Of a stretch of 37,301 nucleotides of DNA, positions 1-9,853 are shown piece by piece. The stretch is taken from contig JAISAP010000050.1 of NCBI GenBank assembly GCA_031266655.1, forward strand, positions 1-37,301, in the 5' to 3' direction. Every line of letters starts with the position of its first letter. The first letter of the stretch is position 1. Under the pieces are notes generated by a model. It did no database searches. It was given only the letters and a program-made list of their open reading frames with translations, and had not been told where the DNA came from. The translations under genes were made by a program, and so were the position numbers. This stretch comes from Holosporales bacterium (GTDB lineage Bacteria; Pseudomonadota; Alphaproteobacteria; UBA3830; JAIRMZ01).

Positions 1-1440
1 AGCTGTCGCAAGAGCATGGATAATTCTACACCAACGTTACGTACGCAACCTCCAAAGTGCGCCCTGTATCCAGCATGCAGAAAACCGCGTCCCATAGGGA
101 CGCGAGGCCCTCATGCCAACCTTGTACAAACACTTCTCAACAGTACATTGTATCAGGTCCGTATCAACCGCGGCACAATGCCGCGGTAGCCCTTGCGAAC
201 TCTGCCCACTTTTAGTGGACGCAAGGGCGATGATACCTCTACACGCACCTTACGTATAACCTTCAACTGTAGAGCTCTGTATCCAGTTTCGTAGTAACTA
301 CGCGGAGCGCCAATAATGCACAGACTTTTATTGGCCTCTAGCCGCGGCACAACGCTGCAGAGCCCTTGCGATCTTTACCCACTTTTTAATTGGCACAAGG
401 ATAATGATGCTTCTACACCAGCATTACGCGACACCTTCTAAGGTATGTCCCTGTATTCAGTCCATGACAGTGGATATGTCCCCACTAACTTCGTGCAAAC
501 ACTTCCAAGCATTACGCTTGCATTGCATCCGCAGAAACCGCGGCTAAACGCCGCGGGGCCTTTGTGACATCGACTTATGTGAATATGGTCACAAAGGCTG
601 CAATAACACTACACCAGCGTTACGCTAGAACCCGCGAGGCAATACACCTGTATTAAGGTGGGGCATTCTACACCAGCCTTACGTATAACCTTCTAAGATA
701 TATTCCTGTACCAAGGCAGCAATAACCGCGGCATAATGCCGTGGGGCTCTTGCGCAGTCTGTTCCACTCTAGCTGTCGCAAGAGCTGTGGATGCTCCTAC
801 ATAGGCCTTACGCGAAAACTGCAACTGCAGAGATCTGTACCGGCTCTAGACTAGTAAATTGATGCTAGCTGAGGTCAAGCCTGCAACCAATCTTAATATG
901 CACGTCATGGGCAAAACCCTCAAGGACCGTGCTGGTACTGAGCTGCAATAGACACACCACGATGGTGCGCGGCCCTCATGCCAATCTTTTCATTAAGCCA
1001 TAGTCATGAGGACAATGATCCCTCTACACCAACATCACGCGAAAACTTCTCGGCAATATCTTTGTATTAAGTTCGTAAAAGTGGGATAGACGTAAGCGTT
1101 GCGATCAAACTTCAGAGGGGTGTACCTGTATTGAAGCCCGTGGTAGCCGCGTCCCACAAGGGACGCAGGGCCCTCATGCCAATGTCCCCTTATGGGTGGT
1201 CTCATGAGGGCGACGATACCTCCACACCAGCGCTACGTGTACAGTCTCTCAAGTAGATTCCCGTACTAGGTCTACATCAACGTTGCACATACAACCTCCA
1301 AAGCAGATTTCCGTGTCAAGCTCACATTAACCGCGGATGAACGCCGCGAGGCTTTTGCGACATCAGTTCTCCGTAGATACGGTCACAAAACGATACCCCC
1401 TTTAACACTGGCGTTACGCTGGAGCCCCCCAGAAGTACAT
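1..1440. repeat. Array of about 8 diverged ~190 bp units, each with a GC-rich short hairpin, a second longer hairpin and a conserved CTACACCANCNTTACG-like box
   Basis: Hairpin 1 at 86-104 (CGCGTCCC/GGGACGCG), 167-187 (ACCGCGGC/GCCGCGGT), 538-556, 726-744, 1149-1166, 1332-1348. Hairpin 2 at 189-228, 558-598, 746-785, 974-1011, 1170-1211, 1353-1390. The box recurs near 27, 239, 413, 609, 668, 796, 1023, 1212, 1271 and 1403. The window starts inside a unit (CGCAAGAGC at 7-15). Confidence 0.85.
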
Positions 1441-1588
1441 CGGTATGAGTCTATGAGACGCATCTATTCCCCTTGCACCTAAGCCTACAACAGGAGACAC
1501 ACCCGCATACTGCACGCGTAGAACTCTCCAAAGCTACCCTTCCGCATGCCACTTACGTCCTTCCCCGCAACACCACGGCATGACACAC

Positions 1589-2141
1589 CTATAGGGCAAA
1601 CGCGACAGGGGATTTGAGCATGAAAGGCATCTGAGGTACAATGCGGCCGTTCTTTGTTGAAAAGGACTTTGTGATTTTCTCAATCACAAGTCCTAGGACA
1701 ATGTATCTGGTATTGTTGTATTGCAGTTTTTCTCCGCGTGGATACATCATGGGTTTATCGATGAAAAGAGGAATCAAATCGGCCGATTTGCAAATGCGAT
1801 CATTCGGAAAATCTTTCCACAGGTCTGCATAAGCACACATTGTTCGTTCCTCAAAGTAGTCCGGGATCCCGGAGGTACGGATCAATACCCTGCATGTCGA
1901 ATCTCAAGATATCGCCGATGCAAGTATCAAACGCGAGGGTTCTTTGTGCGATCAGTTCCAAAATCGCCACAGCAACAGACGTCTTACCTGCTCATGCTGT
2001 CTGGAACTTCGTATCGATGGTATTGGGAATTTTATTAGCCAAGTCAGTCTAACCATAGGCTTGCTCGAAAATTACTTTTTCATCTCTCGTTACCGAAACA
2101 ACGCCGATAAAATCTTCACCAATCATGTTTTGCAAATTCAT
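1589..2141 (-). pseudogene. Decayed serine hydrolase / class C beta-lactamase-family protein fragment
   Basis: Minus-strand translation from ATG at 2141: MNLQNMIGEDFIGVVSVTRDEKVIFEQAYG*TDLANKIPNTIDTKFQTA*AGKTSVAVAILELIAQRTLAFDTCIGDILRFDMQG, then after a frameshift LIRTSGIPDYFEER...DKPMMYPRGEKLQYNNTRYIVLGLVIEKI. These match family motifs (DTKFRIGSxSK, LLTHTSGIPDY, PGEKFxYNNxGYxLLGxIIE). In-frame stops and a frameshift are present and the C-terminus is truncated. Confidence 0.85.
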
Positions 2142-2270
2142 GTTATTCCCACTCTTCTCCTTTTAGGTTCTAGACTAGTGTCTTTTGTCACTTGACAGAT
2201 GCATCAATAGGCAACGACAGATGCTGGGCAGAAGCCTGGACGAAGAGTGTGTTCGAAATCTTCGGTATTA

Positions 2271-2318
2271 CGAGCGCAGATCCTTCACCTTCGCCAGGGT
2301 CGTCACAATCTGCTCATG
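2271..2318 (-). repeat. Partial degenerate copy of rplQ codons ~30-46
   Basis: Minus strand encodes HEQIVTTLAKVKDLRS, matching RplQ HEQIVTTLAKAKDLRS at 2669-2716 (offset ~398 bp). The flanks are not recognisably rplQ. Confidence 0.75.
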
Positions 2319-2368
2319 CACAACCAAGCAGCATTTAAACGTGATAGAAGCAGTCCTTACGGCTCCGC

Positions 2369-2806
2369 TCAGGCTCCTGGAGATTCCGAAGTTTCTTCTG
2401 ATGCCGCTGCCTCTGCAGTGCGGGAGGGAGCCGTAGGCTTCAGCGTTGTATCGCGATCAACCAACTCAATCACAGCCATAGGAGCGCGATCCCCTTGACG
2501 AAATCCGCAGTGCAGAACGCGCGTATATCCCCCGGGACGCGTTCGGTAGCGCTCCGCAAGGACGCTCATCACCTTCTCTGTCAACGCATCATCCCGCAAG
2601 ACAGCAAAAAGCGCACGGCATCGCGCAAGACCGCCTTTCTTTCCGTAAGTTACGAGCTTCTCGGCATAAGAGCGCAGGTCTTTTGCTTTTGCTAAAGTCG
2701 TCACAATCTGTTCATGAGTGAACAGAGCCTTCGCCAACGCCACAAGCAACGCTTTGCGCTGGCCCGAAGGGCGACTAAACTGACGACCTCTGAACTTGTG
2801 TCTCAC
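2369..2806 (-). CDS. rplQ: 50S ribosomal protein L17
   Basis: MRHKFRGRQFSRPSGQRKALLVALAKALFTHEQIVTTLAKAKDLR; downstream of rpoA. Confidence 0.97.
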   Translation of the reverse strand: MRHKFRGRQFSRPSGQRKALLVALAKALFTHEQIVTTLAKAKDLRSYAEKLVTYGKKGGLARCRALFAVLRDDALTEKVMSVLAERYRTRPGGYTRVLHCGFRQGDRAPMAVIELVDRDTTLKPTAPSRTAEAAASEETSESPGA

Positions 2807-2821
2807 GACCTCTCTCCTGCC

Positions 2822-3862
2822 CTAGTAGTACATGTCCCGCAGACGCTGCGCCAGACCATCCACGTTCTCCGGAGGCCATCCAGAAACCTGCATGCCCAAG
2901 GTCAGCTCTATGGTCGAGAGCACCTCCTTAATCTCATTAAGCGATTTGCGCCCAAAATTCGGCGTTCGCAGGATGGCATTCTCCGAGCATTGCACCAAAT
3001 CCCCGACGTATACGATGTTCTCCCCCTTCAATCCATTGATCACGCGGACAGAAAACTCCAATTCCTCGATGCGACGCAAAAGGTTGGGATTGAACGGGAT
3101 ATCGATCTCCTCGAGAGGAAGCGCAGTACCACGCGCGCTCGCGGGCGTCTTCACAAACTGCTGCAACTGCTCCTGCAGGATCTGCACCGCCTTAGCCACG
3201 GCATCTTCCGGAGAAAGCGCTCCGTTGGTCTCAACCGTCAACGCCAATTTGTCGCAGTCGGTACGATCCCCCACGCGCGTGTTGTCTATTTTGTAAGAGA
3301 CCTTCCTGACAGGGCTAAAAATCGCATCTACGGGCAAAGTGCCAATCGTATTTTCCTCTGTCTCGCTCCGATCAGCAGGAACATATCCCCGGCCCGTTTC
3401 CACCGTCATCTCCATCGAGAATTTGGCCCCCGCGTCCAAGGTGCAAAGAAGGTAGTCTGGATCGAGAACCGTCACCATACCTCTCGTCTCGATCATACGA
3501 GCGCGTACCTCGCAAGGACCCGTTGCAGACACGGAAATGCGTTGAACCCCTGTTGTGGAAGAGGCAAAGGCCAGTCCCTTGATGTTCAGCACGATGTCCG
3601 TTACATCCTCGAGCACGCCCGGCAACACGGAAAACTCGTGAAGAGCGCCCTCGATCTTGATCGAGGTGACTGCCGCTCCCGTCAAAGAAGAGAGAAGAAC
3701 GCGGCGCAAAGCGTTCCCAAGCGTCAGCCCGAAACCCCTCTCAAGGGGCTCCACCACCACCGTGGCGACACGATGGCGGTCTCCCTCGCCTTCTGTATGA
3801 ATTTTATACGGCTTGACCAGGTCTCCCCATTGCCGTGCTCCAACCTGTATGTTCTCTTGCAA
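2822..3862 (-). CDS. rpoA: DNA-directed RNA polymerase subunit alpha
   Basis: Motifs GFGLTLGNALRRVLLSSLTGAAVTSIKIEGALHEF and a C-terminal domain with LGRKSLNEIKE-like sequence. Confidence 0.98.
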   Translation of the reverse strand: MQENIQVGARQWGDLVKPYKIHTEGEGDRHRVATVVVEPLERGFGLTLGNALRRVLLSSLTGAAVTSIKIEGALHEFSVLPGVLEDVTDIVLNIKGLAFASSTTGVQRISVSATGPCEVRARMIETRGMVTVLDPDYLLCTLDAGAKFSMEMTVETGRGYVPADRSETEENTIGTLPVDAIFSPVRKVSYKIDNTRVGDRTDCDKLALTVETNGALSPEDAVAKAVQILQEQLQQFVKTPASARGTALPLEEIDIPFNPNLLRRIEELEFSVRVINGLKGENIVYVGDLVQCSENAILRTPNFGRKSLNEIKEVLSTIELTLGMQVSGWPPENVDGLAQRLRDMYY

Positions 3863-3872
3863 TTTCGTTCTC

Positions 3873-4265
3873 CTAAACGCGTCGCCGCTTCGGGGGCCGA
3901 CACCCGTTGTGAGGAATCGGCGTCACATCGCGGATCGAATTGATGACAAAACCCACAGCCTGCAGGCTTCTTAAAGCAGACTCCCGTCCAGACCCAGGCC
4001 CTTTTACTTCTACGTCCAGCGTCTTGATTCCAAATCCTAACGCCTTGGTTCCTACTTGCTCCGCAGCAATCTGCGCCGCATACGGCGTAGATTTGCGGGC
4101 GCCCTTAAAGCCAGAGCTTCCCGCTGTCGACCAGGCCACCGTATTCCCTTGGGCATCCGTGATCGTGATGGTTGTGTTGTTGAAGCTAGCATTGATACGG
4201 GCAACACCCGCGACAATAACGAGCTGTCTTCCGCGCTTCTTCGCACGCGCCGCTTTGTAAGCCAT
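3873..4265 (-). CDS. rpsK: 30S ribosomal protein S11
   Basis: [41 protein letters not shown]...[13 protein letters not shown]; start placed at 4265 rather than ORF start 4355. Confidence 0.96.
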   Translation of the reverse strand: MAYKAARAKKRGRQLVIVAGVARINASFNNTTITITDAQGNTVAWSTAGSSGFKGARKSTPYAAQIAAEQVGTKALGFGIKTLDVEVKGPGSGRESALRSLQAVGFVINSIRDVTPIPHNGCRPPKRRRV

Positions 4266-4272
4266 ATCCCCT

Positions 4273-4653
4273 CTACTTCGTCGCTTTTTTCTTGCCAGCG
4301 ATCGCAATAGCGCGCCCACGCCGCGTCCGTGCATTGGTGTGCGTACGCTGCCCACGTACAGGAAGCCGCTTGCGATGCCGGAGGCCGCGGTAGCAGCCCA
4401 GATCCATCAGGCGCTTAATATTCATCGCAACAATCCGGCGCAAATCTCCCTCTACCTGAAACCCTCTGTCCAAAATCTCCCGAATGCGCAGTAATTCGTC
4501 CTCGGTCAGCTCAAACACGCGCCGCACCTCCGGAATCCCGGCGTCCAAACAGATTTTCTTCGCCAAGGTCGGTCCGATTCCGTAGAGGTACCGCAAGGCG
4601 ATACAAACCCGCTTCCGCTCTGGGAGGTTAACCCCCGCTATGCGTGCTACCAC
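4273..4653 (-). CDS. rpsM: 30S ribosomal protein S13
   Basis: [35 protein letters not shown]...[25 protein letters not shown]. Confidence 0.98.
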   Translation of the reverse strand: MVARIAGVNLPERKRVCIALRYLYGIGPTLAKKICLDAGIPEVRRVFELTEDELLRIREILDRGFQVEGDLRRIVAMNIKRLMDLGCYRGLRHRKRLPVRGQRTHTNARTRRGRAIAIAGKKKATK

Positions 4654-4680
4654 AACCGCCCTCCTTGTCCCGATCGTCCC

Positions 4681-5355
4681 TCAAAACTGCGCCACAGCTT
4701 CCTTAATCTGCGCAGCAACCTTGTTCTCGTCTTGCCCCCCATCCACGGTCCACAACGCCTTACGCTCTGTGTAAACCTGGACAATAGGCAGCGTCTTTTC
4801 CTTGTATTCCTTAAGGCGAGCCGCAATGACTTCCTTTGTGTCATCCTGACGACGTTCAAAACTCGTACCACCACAAGAAGGACACACAAAGGCTCCTGTC
4901 GCCTTCAAAGACCCTATCGTCTTGCAAGATTGGCAGGCCACGCGCCGCTGAAGGCGGTCCATCAACACAGAATCTTCCGTCTTGAGATAGATGGCGCGAA
5001 TTTTGATGGGCGGCAACCCAGGGATTTGACCTAAGACGGCACACAGAGCATCCAGCTCTTGCGCCTGTTTCAGAGTCCGTGGGTACCCATCCAAGATAAT
5101 CACTTTGCCCTTTTTTAGAAACTCCGACAGATGCTCTTTGACAAGTTGCGCTGCCAACTCGTCGGGGACAAGAGCTCCAGCGCCGACCAGAGCCTTGATT
5201 TTCTGGCCCAGAGGAGTGCCAGCAGCAATCTCTTTTCGGATCAACTCCCCCGTTGATAGATGAAGTGCTCCTTGCTCGTGGACCAAATGCTGCGCCTGCG
5301 TTCCCTTTCCGCAACCAGGGGCTCCAAACAAAAGCAAGACCACCAAACAGATCAC
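4681..5355 (-). CDS. adk: Adenylate kinase
   Basis: P-loop LLFGAPGCGKGTQA, DGYPRTLKQAQ, Cys-containing LID (CQSCKTIGSLKATGAFVCPSCGG); located between secY and rpsM; GTG start overlapping the secY stop. Confidence 0.96.
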   Translation of the reverse strand: MICLVVLLLFGAPGCGKGTQAQHLVHEQGALHLSTGELIRKEIAAGTPLGQKIKALVGAGALVPDELAAQLVKEHLSEFLKKGKVIILDGYPRTLKQAQELDALCAVLGQIPGLPPIKIRAIYLKTEDSVLMDRLQRRVACQSCKTIGSLKATGAFVCPSCGGTSFERRQDDTKEVIAARLKEYKEKTLPIVQVYTERKALWTVDGGQDENKVAAQIKEAVAQF

Positions 5356-6689
5356 TTCAACTTTCCTTTGTTCCGCGCCTTTCTCAGAAGGCCTTGATAC
5401 TGGTGCGCCAACAAATGCGTATACACCTGAGAGACCGTCTCAATGGTCACACTCACAACAATCAAAATATTCGTCCCCCCAAAATAGAAGGGAACAGACA
5501 TTTTTGCAATAAGGACTTGTGGGAGCAAACAGATCACCACGAGGTATGCGGAACCGACCACGGTTAATCGCGATAAAATAGTGTCTAAATACTGGGCCGT
5601 ATGCTGACCTGGGCGCACACCTGGAATAAATCCCCCTGCTTTACGGAGATTCTCGGCGGTTTCCGCAGGATCAAAAACGATCGCTGTATAAAAGAAGGCG
5701 AAGAACACCAACAGGACAACGTACGCAATGTTGTAAGCAGGATGTGCTGGAGAAAAATACTGCGCAACCATCTGCGCCCAGTTCTCTCCTACCAGGCTCA
5801 CGACGGTTGCCGGCAGCATCAAGATCGCTCCCGCGAAGATCGGCGGGATCACCCCAGAGGAGTTCAGTTTCAGAGGCAAATGCGTAGAATCTTGCGCGCC
5901 ACGACCAATCGAAGACTGGCGTTGCGGATAATGAATCGTAATGTGCCTCTGCGCGCGCTCCATAAAGACGACAAACGCAATCGCCGAAACGACGACCACA
6001 GCGATGAGGAAGAGCATCGTCGGCGACAAATCCCCCGTCTTTCCCATTTCCAAAGCGTTCGCAATCGCTCGCGGCAGGTTGGCCACAATCCCGGCAAAAA
6101 TAATCAGGGAAGACCCGTTGCCGATTCCGCGAGAAGTGACCTGCTCTCCAAGCCACATGAGGAATAAAGTCCCGCCAATCAGGCTCGGGATGGCGACCAC
6201 CAAGAAAAGTTTGCCAATCACCACCGCTGCCGCCGTAGCGGACAGAGACATCAGACTTACACAGATGCCGTAGGAGTGGATGAAGGCGATCACAACCGTC
6301 AAGTAACGCGTGTACTGACTGAGTTTGCGCCGCCCGCTCTCTCCTTCTTTTTTGAGAGCTTCCAAGGTGGGAGAAACCACCGTAAAGAGTTGAATAATGA
6401 TGCTGGCGGAAATGTAGGGCATCAGCCCAAGAGCAAGAATCGTCATCCTACTCAAGGCGCCTCCAGAGAACATGTCGAACATCCCAAGGAGACCCCCCAT
6501 ATTCTGGCGACCCACTTCGGCAATGATGTCTGGATTCAACCCAGGAAGAGGAACAAACGTCCCGATGCGATAGACAAAAAGAGCCGCTAGCGTGAAGACA
6601 ATGCGCTTCTTCAGGTCTGTCGCCTGCGAAAAAGTGGCGAAGTCGAAACCACGAGAGAAAGGAGAAGAATTCCCTATCCCGGCAACCAT
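5352..6689 (-). CDS. secY: Protein translocase subunit SecY
   Basis: Polytopic; motifs LKKRIVFTLAALFVYRIGTFVPLPGLN, GGALSRMTILALGLMPYISASIIIQL, PLKLNSSGVIPPIFA, IPGVRPGQHTAQYLD. Confidence 0.98.
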   Translation of the reverse strand: MVAGIGNSSPFSRGFDFATFSQATDLKKRIVFTLAALFVYRIGTFVPLPGLNPDIIAEVGRQNMGGLLGMFDMFSGGALSRMTILALGLMPYISASIIIQLFTVVSPTLEALKKEGESGRRKLSQYTRYLTVVIAFIHSYGICVSLMSLSATAAAVVIGKLFLVVAIPSLIGGTLFLMWLGEQVTSRGIGNGSSLIIFAGIVANLPRAIANALEMGKTGDLSPTMLFLIAVVVVSAIAFVVFMERAQRHITIHYPQRQSSIGRGAQDSTHLPLKLNSSGVIPPIFAGAILMLPATVVSLVGENWAQMVAQYFSPAHPAYNIAYVVLLVFFAFFYTAIVFDPAETAENLRKAGGFIPGVRPGQHTAQYLDTILSRLTVVGSAYLVVICLLPQVLIAKMSVPFYFGGTNILIVVSVTIETVSQVYTHLLAHQYQGLLRKARNKGKLK

Positions 6690-7465
6690 TAAGGCGTCTC
6701 TTCTTTTTTGCGCGACCTTTTATTGTTCGCGCCCGCGCTCTTCACGCTGGAAGGAGACTGCGAGGAAGGCTTTCCTTTGGAAGTCTTGGCCACGCTAGAG
6801 GGGCTCTGAGAACTCTTTTTCCTAGCACTCACGGCACTTTTCGACGTCTCTTTTGAAGCGGGCGATTGCGCTTTGGTCGCTTTCCCCGACTCTCTTGAAA
6901 CAGCTGGCTGAGCCTTTGCTGCCTTCTCCGGAGCGGCTTGTGCCTGCTTCCTTGGAGCAGAAGGCCGAGTCTTCGCAGAACTTGCCTTCACCTCCTTCTG
7001 AGAGGTCACACCCGAGAAGGTACCTCCTGCCGCCACAAGGGCGCGTGAGGCGGAAGCGGTGGCATAATCCACCTCTACCTTTAGCGCAACAGAGATTTTT
7101 CCTTTTCCCAACAAGCGCAACACCGTCACTGAGGATCGAACAGCTCCACAAGCCTGCAGAGACGCAAGCGTCACGGTGTCTTTTGCCTTCAGTTTTCCGG
7201 CATCAACGAGTCGTTGCAAATCCTGCACATTGAGGATGCCTCGTTCCTCTTTCTGGGCAAGAGGCGTAAATCCTCGCTTCGGAAGGCGGCGATAGATGGG
7301 CATCTGACCGCCCTCGAAGGCGCATTTCGTCCCTCCAGCACGCGCGCGCGCACCCTTGTGACCATACCCTGAGGTCTTTCCGCGGCCGGAACCGATACCA
7401 CGCCCCAAGCGGCGACGTGCGCGACCTGGGCGCTCCACAAGGATGGTCGAAAGCGTCTCTGTCAT
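6689..7465 (-). CDS. rplO: 50S ribosomal protein L15 with long low-complexity Lys/Ser/Ala C-terminal extension
   Basis: RRLGRGIGSGRGKTSGYGHKGARARAGG N-terminus; start at 7465 (MTETLSTILVERPG); ~100-residue K/S/A/P tail. Confidence 0.93.
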   Translation of the reverse strand: MTETLSTILVERPGRARRRLGRGIGSGRGKTSGYGHKGARARAGGTKCAFEGGQMPIYRRLPKRGFTPLAQKEERGILNVQDLQRLVDAGKLKAKDTVTLASLQACGAVRSSVTVLRLLGKGKISVALKVEVDYATASASRALVAAGGTFSGVTSQKEVKASSAKTRPSAPRKQAQAAPEKAAKAQPAVSRESGKATKAQSPASKETSKSAVSARKKSSQSPSSVAKTSKGKPSSQSPSSVKSAGANNKRSRKKEETP

Positions 7466-7662
7466 GTTGTGCCTTCCAACTTCACTAAGTGCTGCACACA
7501 ACGCACCAAACCTCGGCAGGCGGGCGTATCGGGAAGGTGTACGGTCTTGCCAATGCGCCCCAATCCGAGCGCCTTGAGGCACAGATTCTGGCGTTCCGGA
7601 CGCCGGATGGCACTTCTTACCTGCGTAATATGCATAAGAGGAACCGCCTTTTTATTCGTCAT
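7462..7662 (-). CDS. rpmD: 50S ribosomal protein L30
   Basis: MHITQVRSAIRRPERQNLCLKALGLGRIGKTVHLPDTPACRGLVRCVQHLV. Confidence 0.93.
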   Translation of the reverse strand: MTNKKAVPLMHITQVRSAIRRPERQNLCLKALGLGRIGKTVHLPDTPACRGLVRCVQHLVKLEGTT

Positions 7663-7663
7663 C

Positions 7664-8221
7664 TTATCCCCTCACGCTTCCTTTGGTGCCCTGCGCATCT
7701 CCGCGCTTCGAGATGATTTCGCCCACATTTTTCCCGCGCCGACTAGCAACGGAGCGCGGAGAAGCGGTGGCACAGAGGGCGGAAAAAGTGGACCGCACCA
7801 TGTTGTGCGGATTGGTGGAACCGACGCATTTGCTCACTACATCTTGGATCCCGAGGGATTCAAAAATGGCGCGCATAGCTCCGCCCGCGATGATGCCCGT
7901 CCCCGCAGGAGCGGTCCGCAGCACCACAAGTCCAGCGCCAAAACGCCCCGTTACATCGTGGTGGATCGTCCGAGACTCCCGGAGCGGCACGCGCACCATT
8001 CTCTGCCGGGCCTGCTCAGAGGCCTTTTTCACAGCATCCGGCACCTCTCGTGCCTTTCCTGTGCCAAAGCCCACGCGCCCATGTCCATCGCCAACGATCA
8101 CAAGGGCGGAGAAGGAAAAACGCTTTCCTCCCTTGACCACTTTCGCAATTCTGTTGACAGAAACCAGCTTCTCCGTGTACGCGGTTTTGTTGTCGCCTTC
8201 GGATGTCTCGACTCGGCTCAT
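7664..8221 (-). CDS. rpsE: 30S ribosomal protein S5
   Basis: [49 protein letters not shown]. Confidence 0.98.
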   Translation of the reverse strand: MSRVETSEGDNKTAYTEKLVSVNRIAKVVKGGKRFSFSALVIVGDGHGRVGFGTGKAREVPDAVKKASEQARQRMVRVPLRESRTIHHDVTGRFGAGLVVLRTAPAGTGIIAGGAMRAIFESLGIQDVVSKCVGSTNPHNMVRSTFSALCATASPRSVASRRGKNVGEIISKRGDAQGTKGSVRG

Positions 8222-8234
8222 GCGTCAGCGTCTC

Positions 8235-8591
8235 CTAAAATAACAGTCCGCCCTGCCGAGCTGCCTCGGCAAGAGCCTTAATTTTTCCATGGTAACGGTA
8301 GCCCCCTCGGTCAAACGTGATCTTCTCGACCCCCGCCGAACGGGCGCGCTCCGCAATCAAAGCACCCACACGCTCCGCGGCTTGCGTTGTGCTGGTTTTC
8401 TTGAGGGCGAGGGACTTGTCCTTCGTTGAGGCCGCGCACAACGTGATGGCGCGCGCGTCGTCAATGACCTGTGCATAAATGTGGCGTTGCGAGCGGAAAA
8501 CCGACAAACGCGGGCGCTCTCCACGCACGCAGGACACCTTGTAGCGTACCCGCGCCGCCCTTTTCTGAAATTTCTGCCCCAAACGCGACAT
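8235..8591 (-). CDS. rplR: 50S ribosomal protein L18
   Basis: [20 protein letters not shown]...[29 protein letters not shown]. Confidence 0.97.
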   Translation of the reverse strand: MSRLGQKFQKRAARVRYKVSCVRGERPRLSVFRSQRHIYAQVIDDARAITLCAASTKDKSLALKKTSTTQAAERVGALIAERARSAGVEKITFDRGGYRYHGKIKALAEAARQGGLLF

Positions 8592-9133
8592 TACTTCTTC
8601 TTTCCTTCTTTCCGGAGAACGTATTGGCCCTCCCGGATCAGCCCTTTCCCTTTATATGGCTCGGGAGGGCGGTACTTTTGCAGCTCGCGCACGACCTGCC
8701 CGACCTTCTGCTTGTTGGGACCGGACACAGCGACCGTCGTCGGCTTTTCACAAACAACTTTTATGCCATCTGGGATCGGGAACACAATGTCGTGACTGTA
8801 CCCTAAGCTCAGAACCAAGTCTTTACCCTGAACGCTCGCTTTGTACCCAACGCCCACAAGGTCAATCCTGCGCACAAACGGCTTGTCCAGGCCCTCAATG
8901 TATCCTGCCAAAAGAGAGCGCATGGTCCCCCACAGAGACCGGATCCGACCATCGCTCTCACCGGAGGAAGAGACCCCCAACACGAGATACGCATCCTTGT
9001 GGGTGGCGGAAATCCCCTCAGGGAGGACCAAGGAAAAGCTCCCTTGAGCGCTCTTGCCGTCGATCTTCTGCCCGCTCATGGAAAGCTGCACCCCTGCTGG
9101 AACGGGAATGGGATTTCTACCGACACGCGACAT
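8591..9133 (-). CDS. rplF: 50S ribosomal protein L6
   Basis: [15 protein letters not shown]...[26 protein letters not shown]; start placed at 9133. Confidence 0.97.
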   Translation of the reverse strand: MSRVGRNPIPVPAGVQLSMSGQKIDGKSAQGSFSLVLPEGISATHKDAYLVLGVSSSGESDGRIRSLWGTMRSLLAGYIEGLDKPFVRRIDLVGVGYKASVQGKDLVLSLGYSHDIVFPIPDGIKVVCEKPTTVAVSGPNKQKVGQVVRELQKYRPPEPYKGKGLIREGQYVLRKEGKKK

Positions 9134-9151
9134 TGCTCTCTCCACTTCCTC

Positions 9152-9547
9152 TTAAAATATGGTGCACAAAAGCTCCCCTCCTAAGTTCTCTGCGCGTGCT
9201 TCTGCGTCGGAAAGAACCCCCTTGGAAGTCGAGAGGATGGAGATCCCCAAGCCGTTATAAACACGGGGCAGGCTTTTTATGTTGGAATAAACACGACATC
9301 CAGGACGGGAAACGCGTTTCGATTCGATGATCGCACCGCGACCTTCGTGATATTTTAACATAATCTTGAAATGTGGCCTTTCATCAACCTGCAGTTGTTC
9401 GTATCCTTCGATATACCCCTCACGCACGAGGACGTCCAAAACCCCTGCTCGGAGACGAGAGGAAGGAACGAGCGTGGTCACATGCCGACGGCTCTGCGCA
9501 TTGCGGATGCGGGCCAACATGTCTGCAATGGAATCGGAGATGACCAT
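9152..9547 (-). CDS. rpsH: 30S ribosomal protein S8
   Basis: MVISDSIADMLARIRNAQ...RPGCRVYSNIKSLPRVYNGLGISILSTSKGVLSD. Confidence 0.98.
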   Translation of the reverse strand: MVISDSIADMLARIRNAQSRRHVTTLVPSSRLRAGVLDVLVREGYIEGYEQLQVDERPHFKIMLKYHEGRGAIIESKRVSRPGCRVYSNIKSLPRVYNGLGISILSTSKGVLSDAEARAENLGGELLCTIF

Positions 9548-9853
9548 TTACCAACTCGCCTTTCTGACGCCCGGCAAGAGGCCTGCAGAAGCCATCTCAC
9601 GAAACATCAGCCGAGAAAGGTTGAACTTCCGGTACACGGCACGCGCGCGCCCCGTCAAAAGGCAACGATTGCGCATGCGCACAGCAGATCCATTGCGTGG
9701 CAATGCGGACAGCTGGAGCTGCGCCTGAAAACGCTCCGTCGGATCCGCTTTTTTGTTCATGATCACGGCCTTCAGGGCAGCGCGCCGCTCTTTTTGCTGC
9801 TGCACGATCTTCTTGACGTGGAGAGAATGCTCTATGGAGCTTTTACGTGCCAT
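9548..9853 (-). CDS. rpsN: 30S ribosomal protein S14 (long, zinc-independent form)
   Basis: [17 protein letters not shown]...[41 protein letters not shown]. Confidence 0.97.
   Translation of the reverse strand: MARKSSIEHSLHVKKIVQQQKERRAALKAVIMNKKADPTERFQAQLQLSALPRNGSAVRMRNRCLLTGRARAVYRKFNLSRLMFREMASAGLLPGVRKASW

Noticed and set aside
153-350. 65 aa minus-strand ORF within the hairpin array
   Set aside because: Spans the repeat hairpins and the boxed motif and shows no family resemblance; likely random.
1-1440. CRISPR array interpretation of the left-hand repeats
   Set aside because: Units are ~190 bp, diverged, contain paired hairpins and vary throughout. There are no identical short repeats with unique spacers and no cas genes in the window.
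845-2179. TCTAGACTAGT occurring at 845-855 and 2169-2179 (XbaI/SpeI-like)
   Set aside because: Only two 11-bp matches with unrelated flanks; no vector sequence around them. Noted as probable coincidence.
2714-3943. 409 aa plus-strand ORF
   Set aside because: Antisense to rpoA/rplQ, with no recognisable domain; a compositional by-product of the real minus-strand genes.
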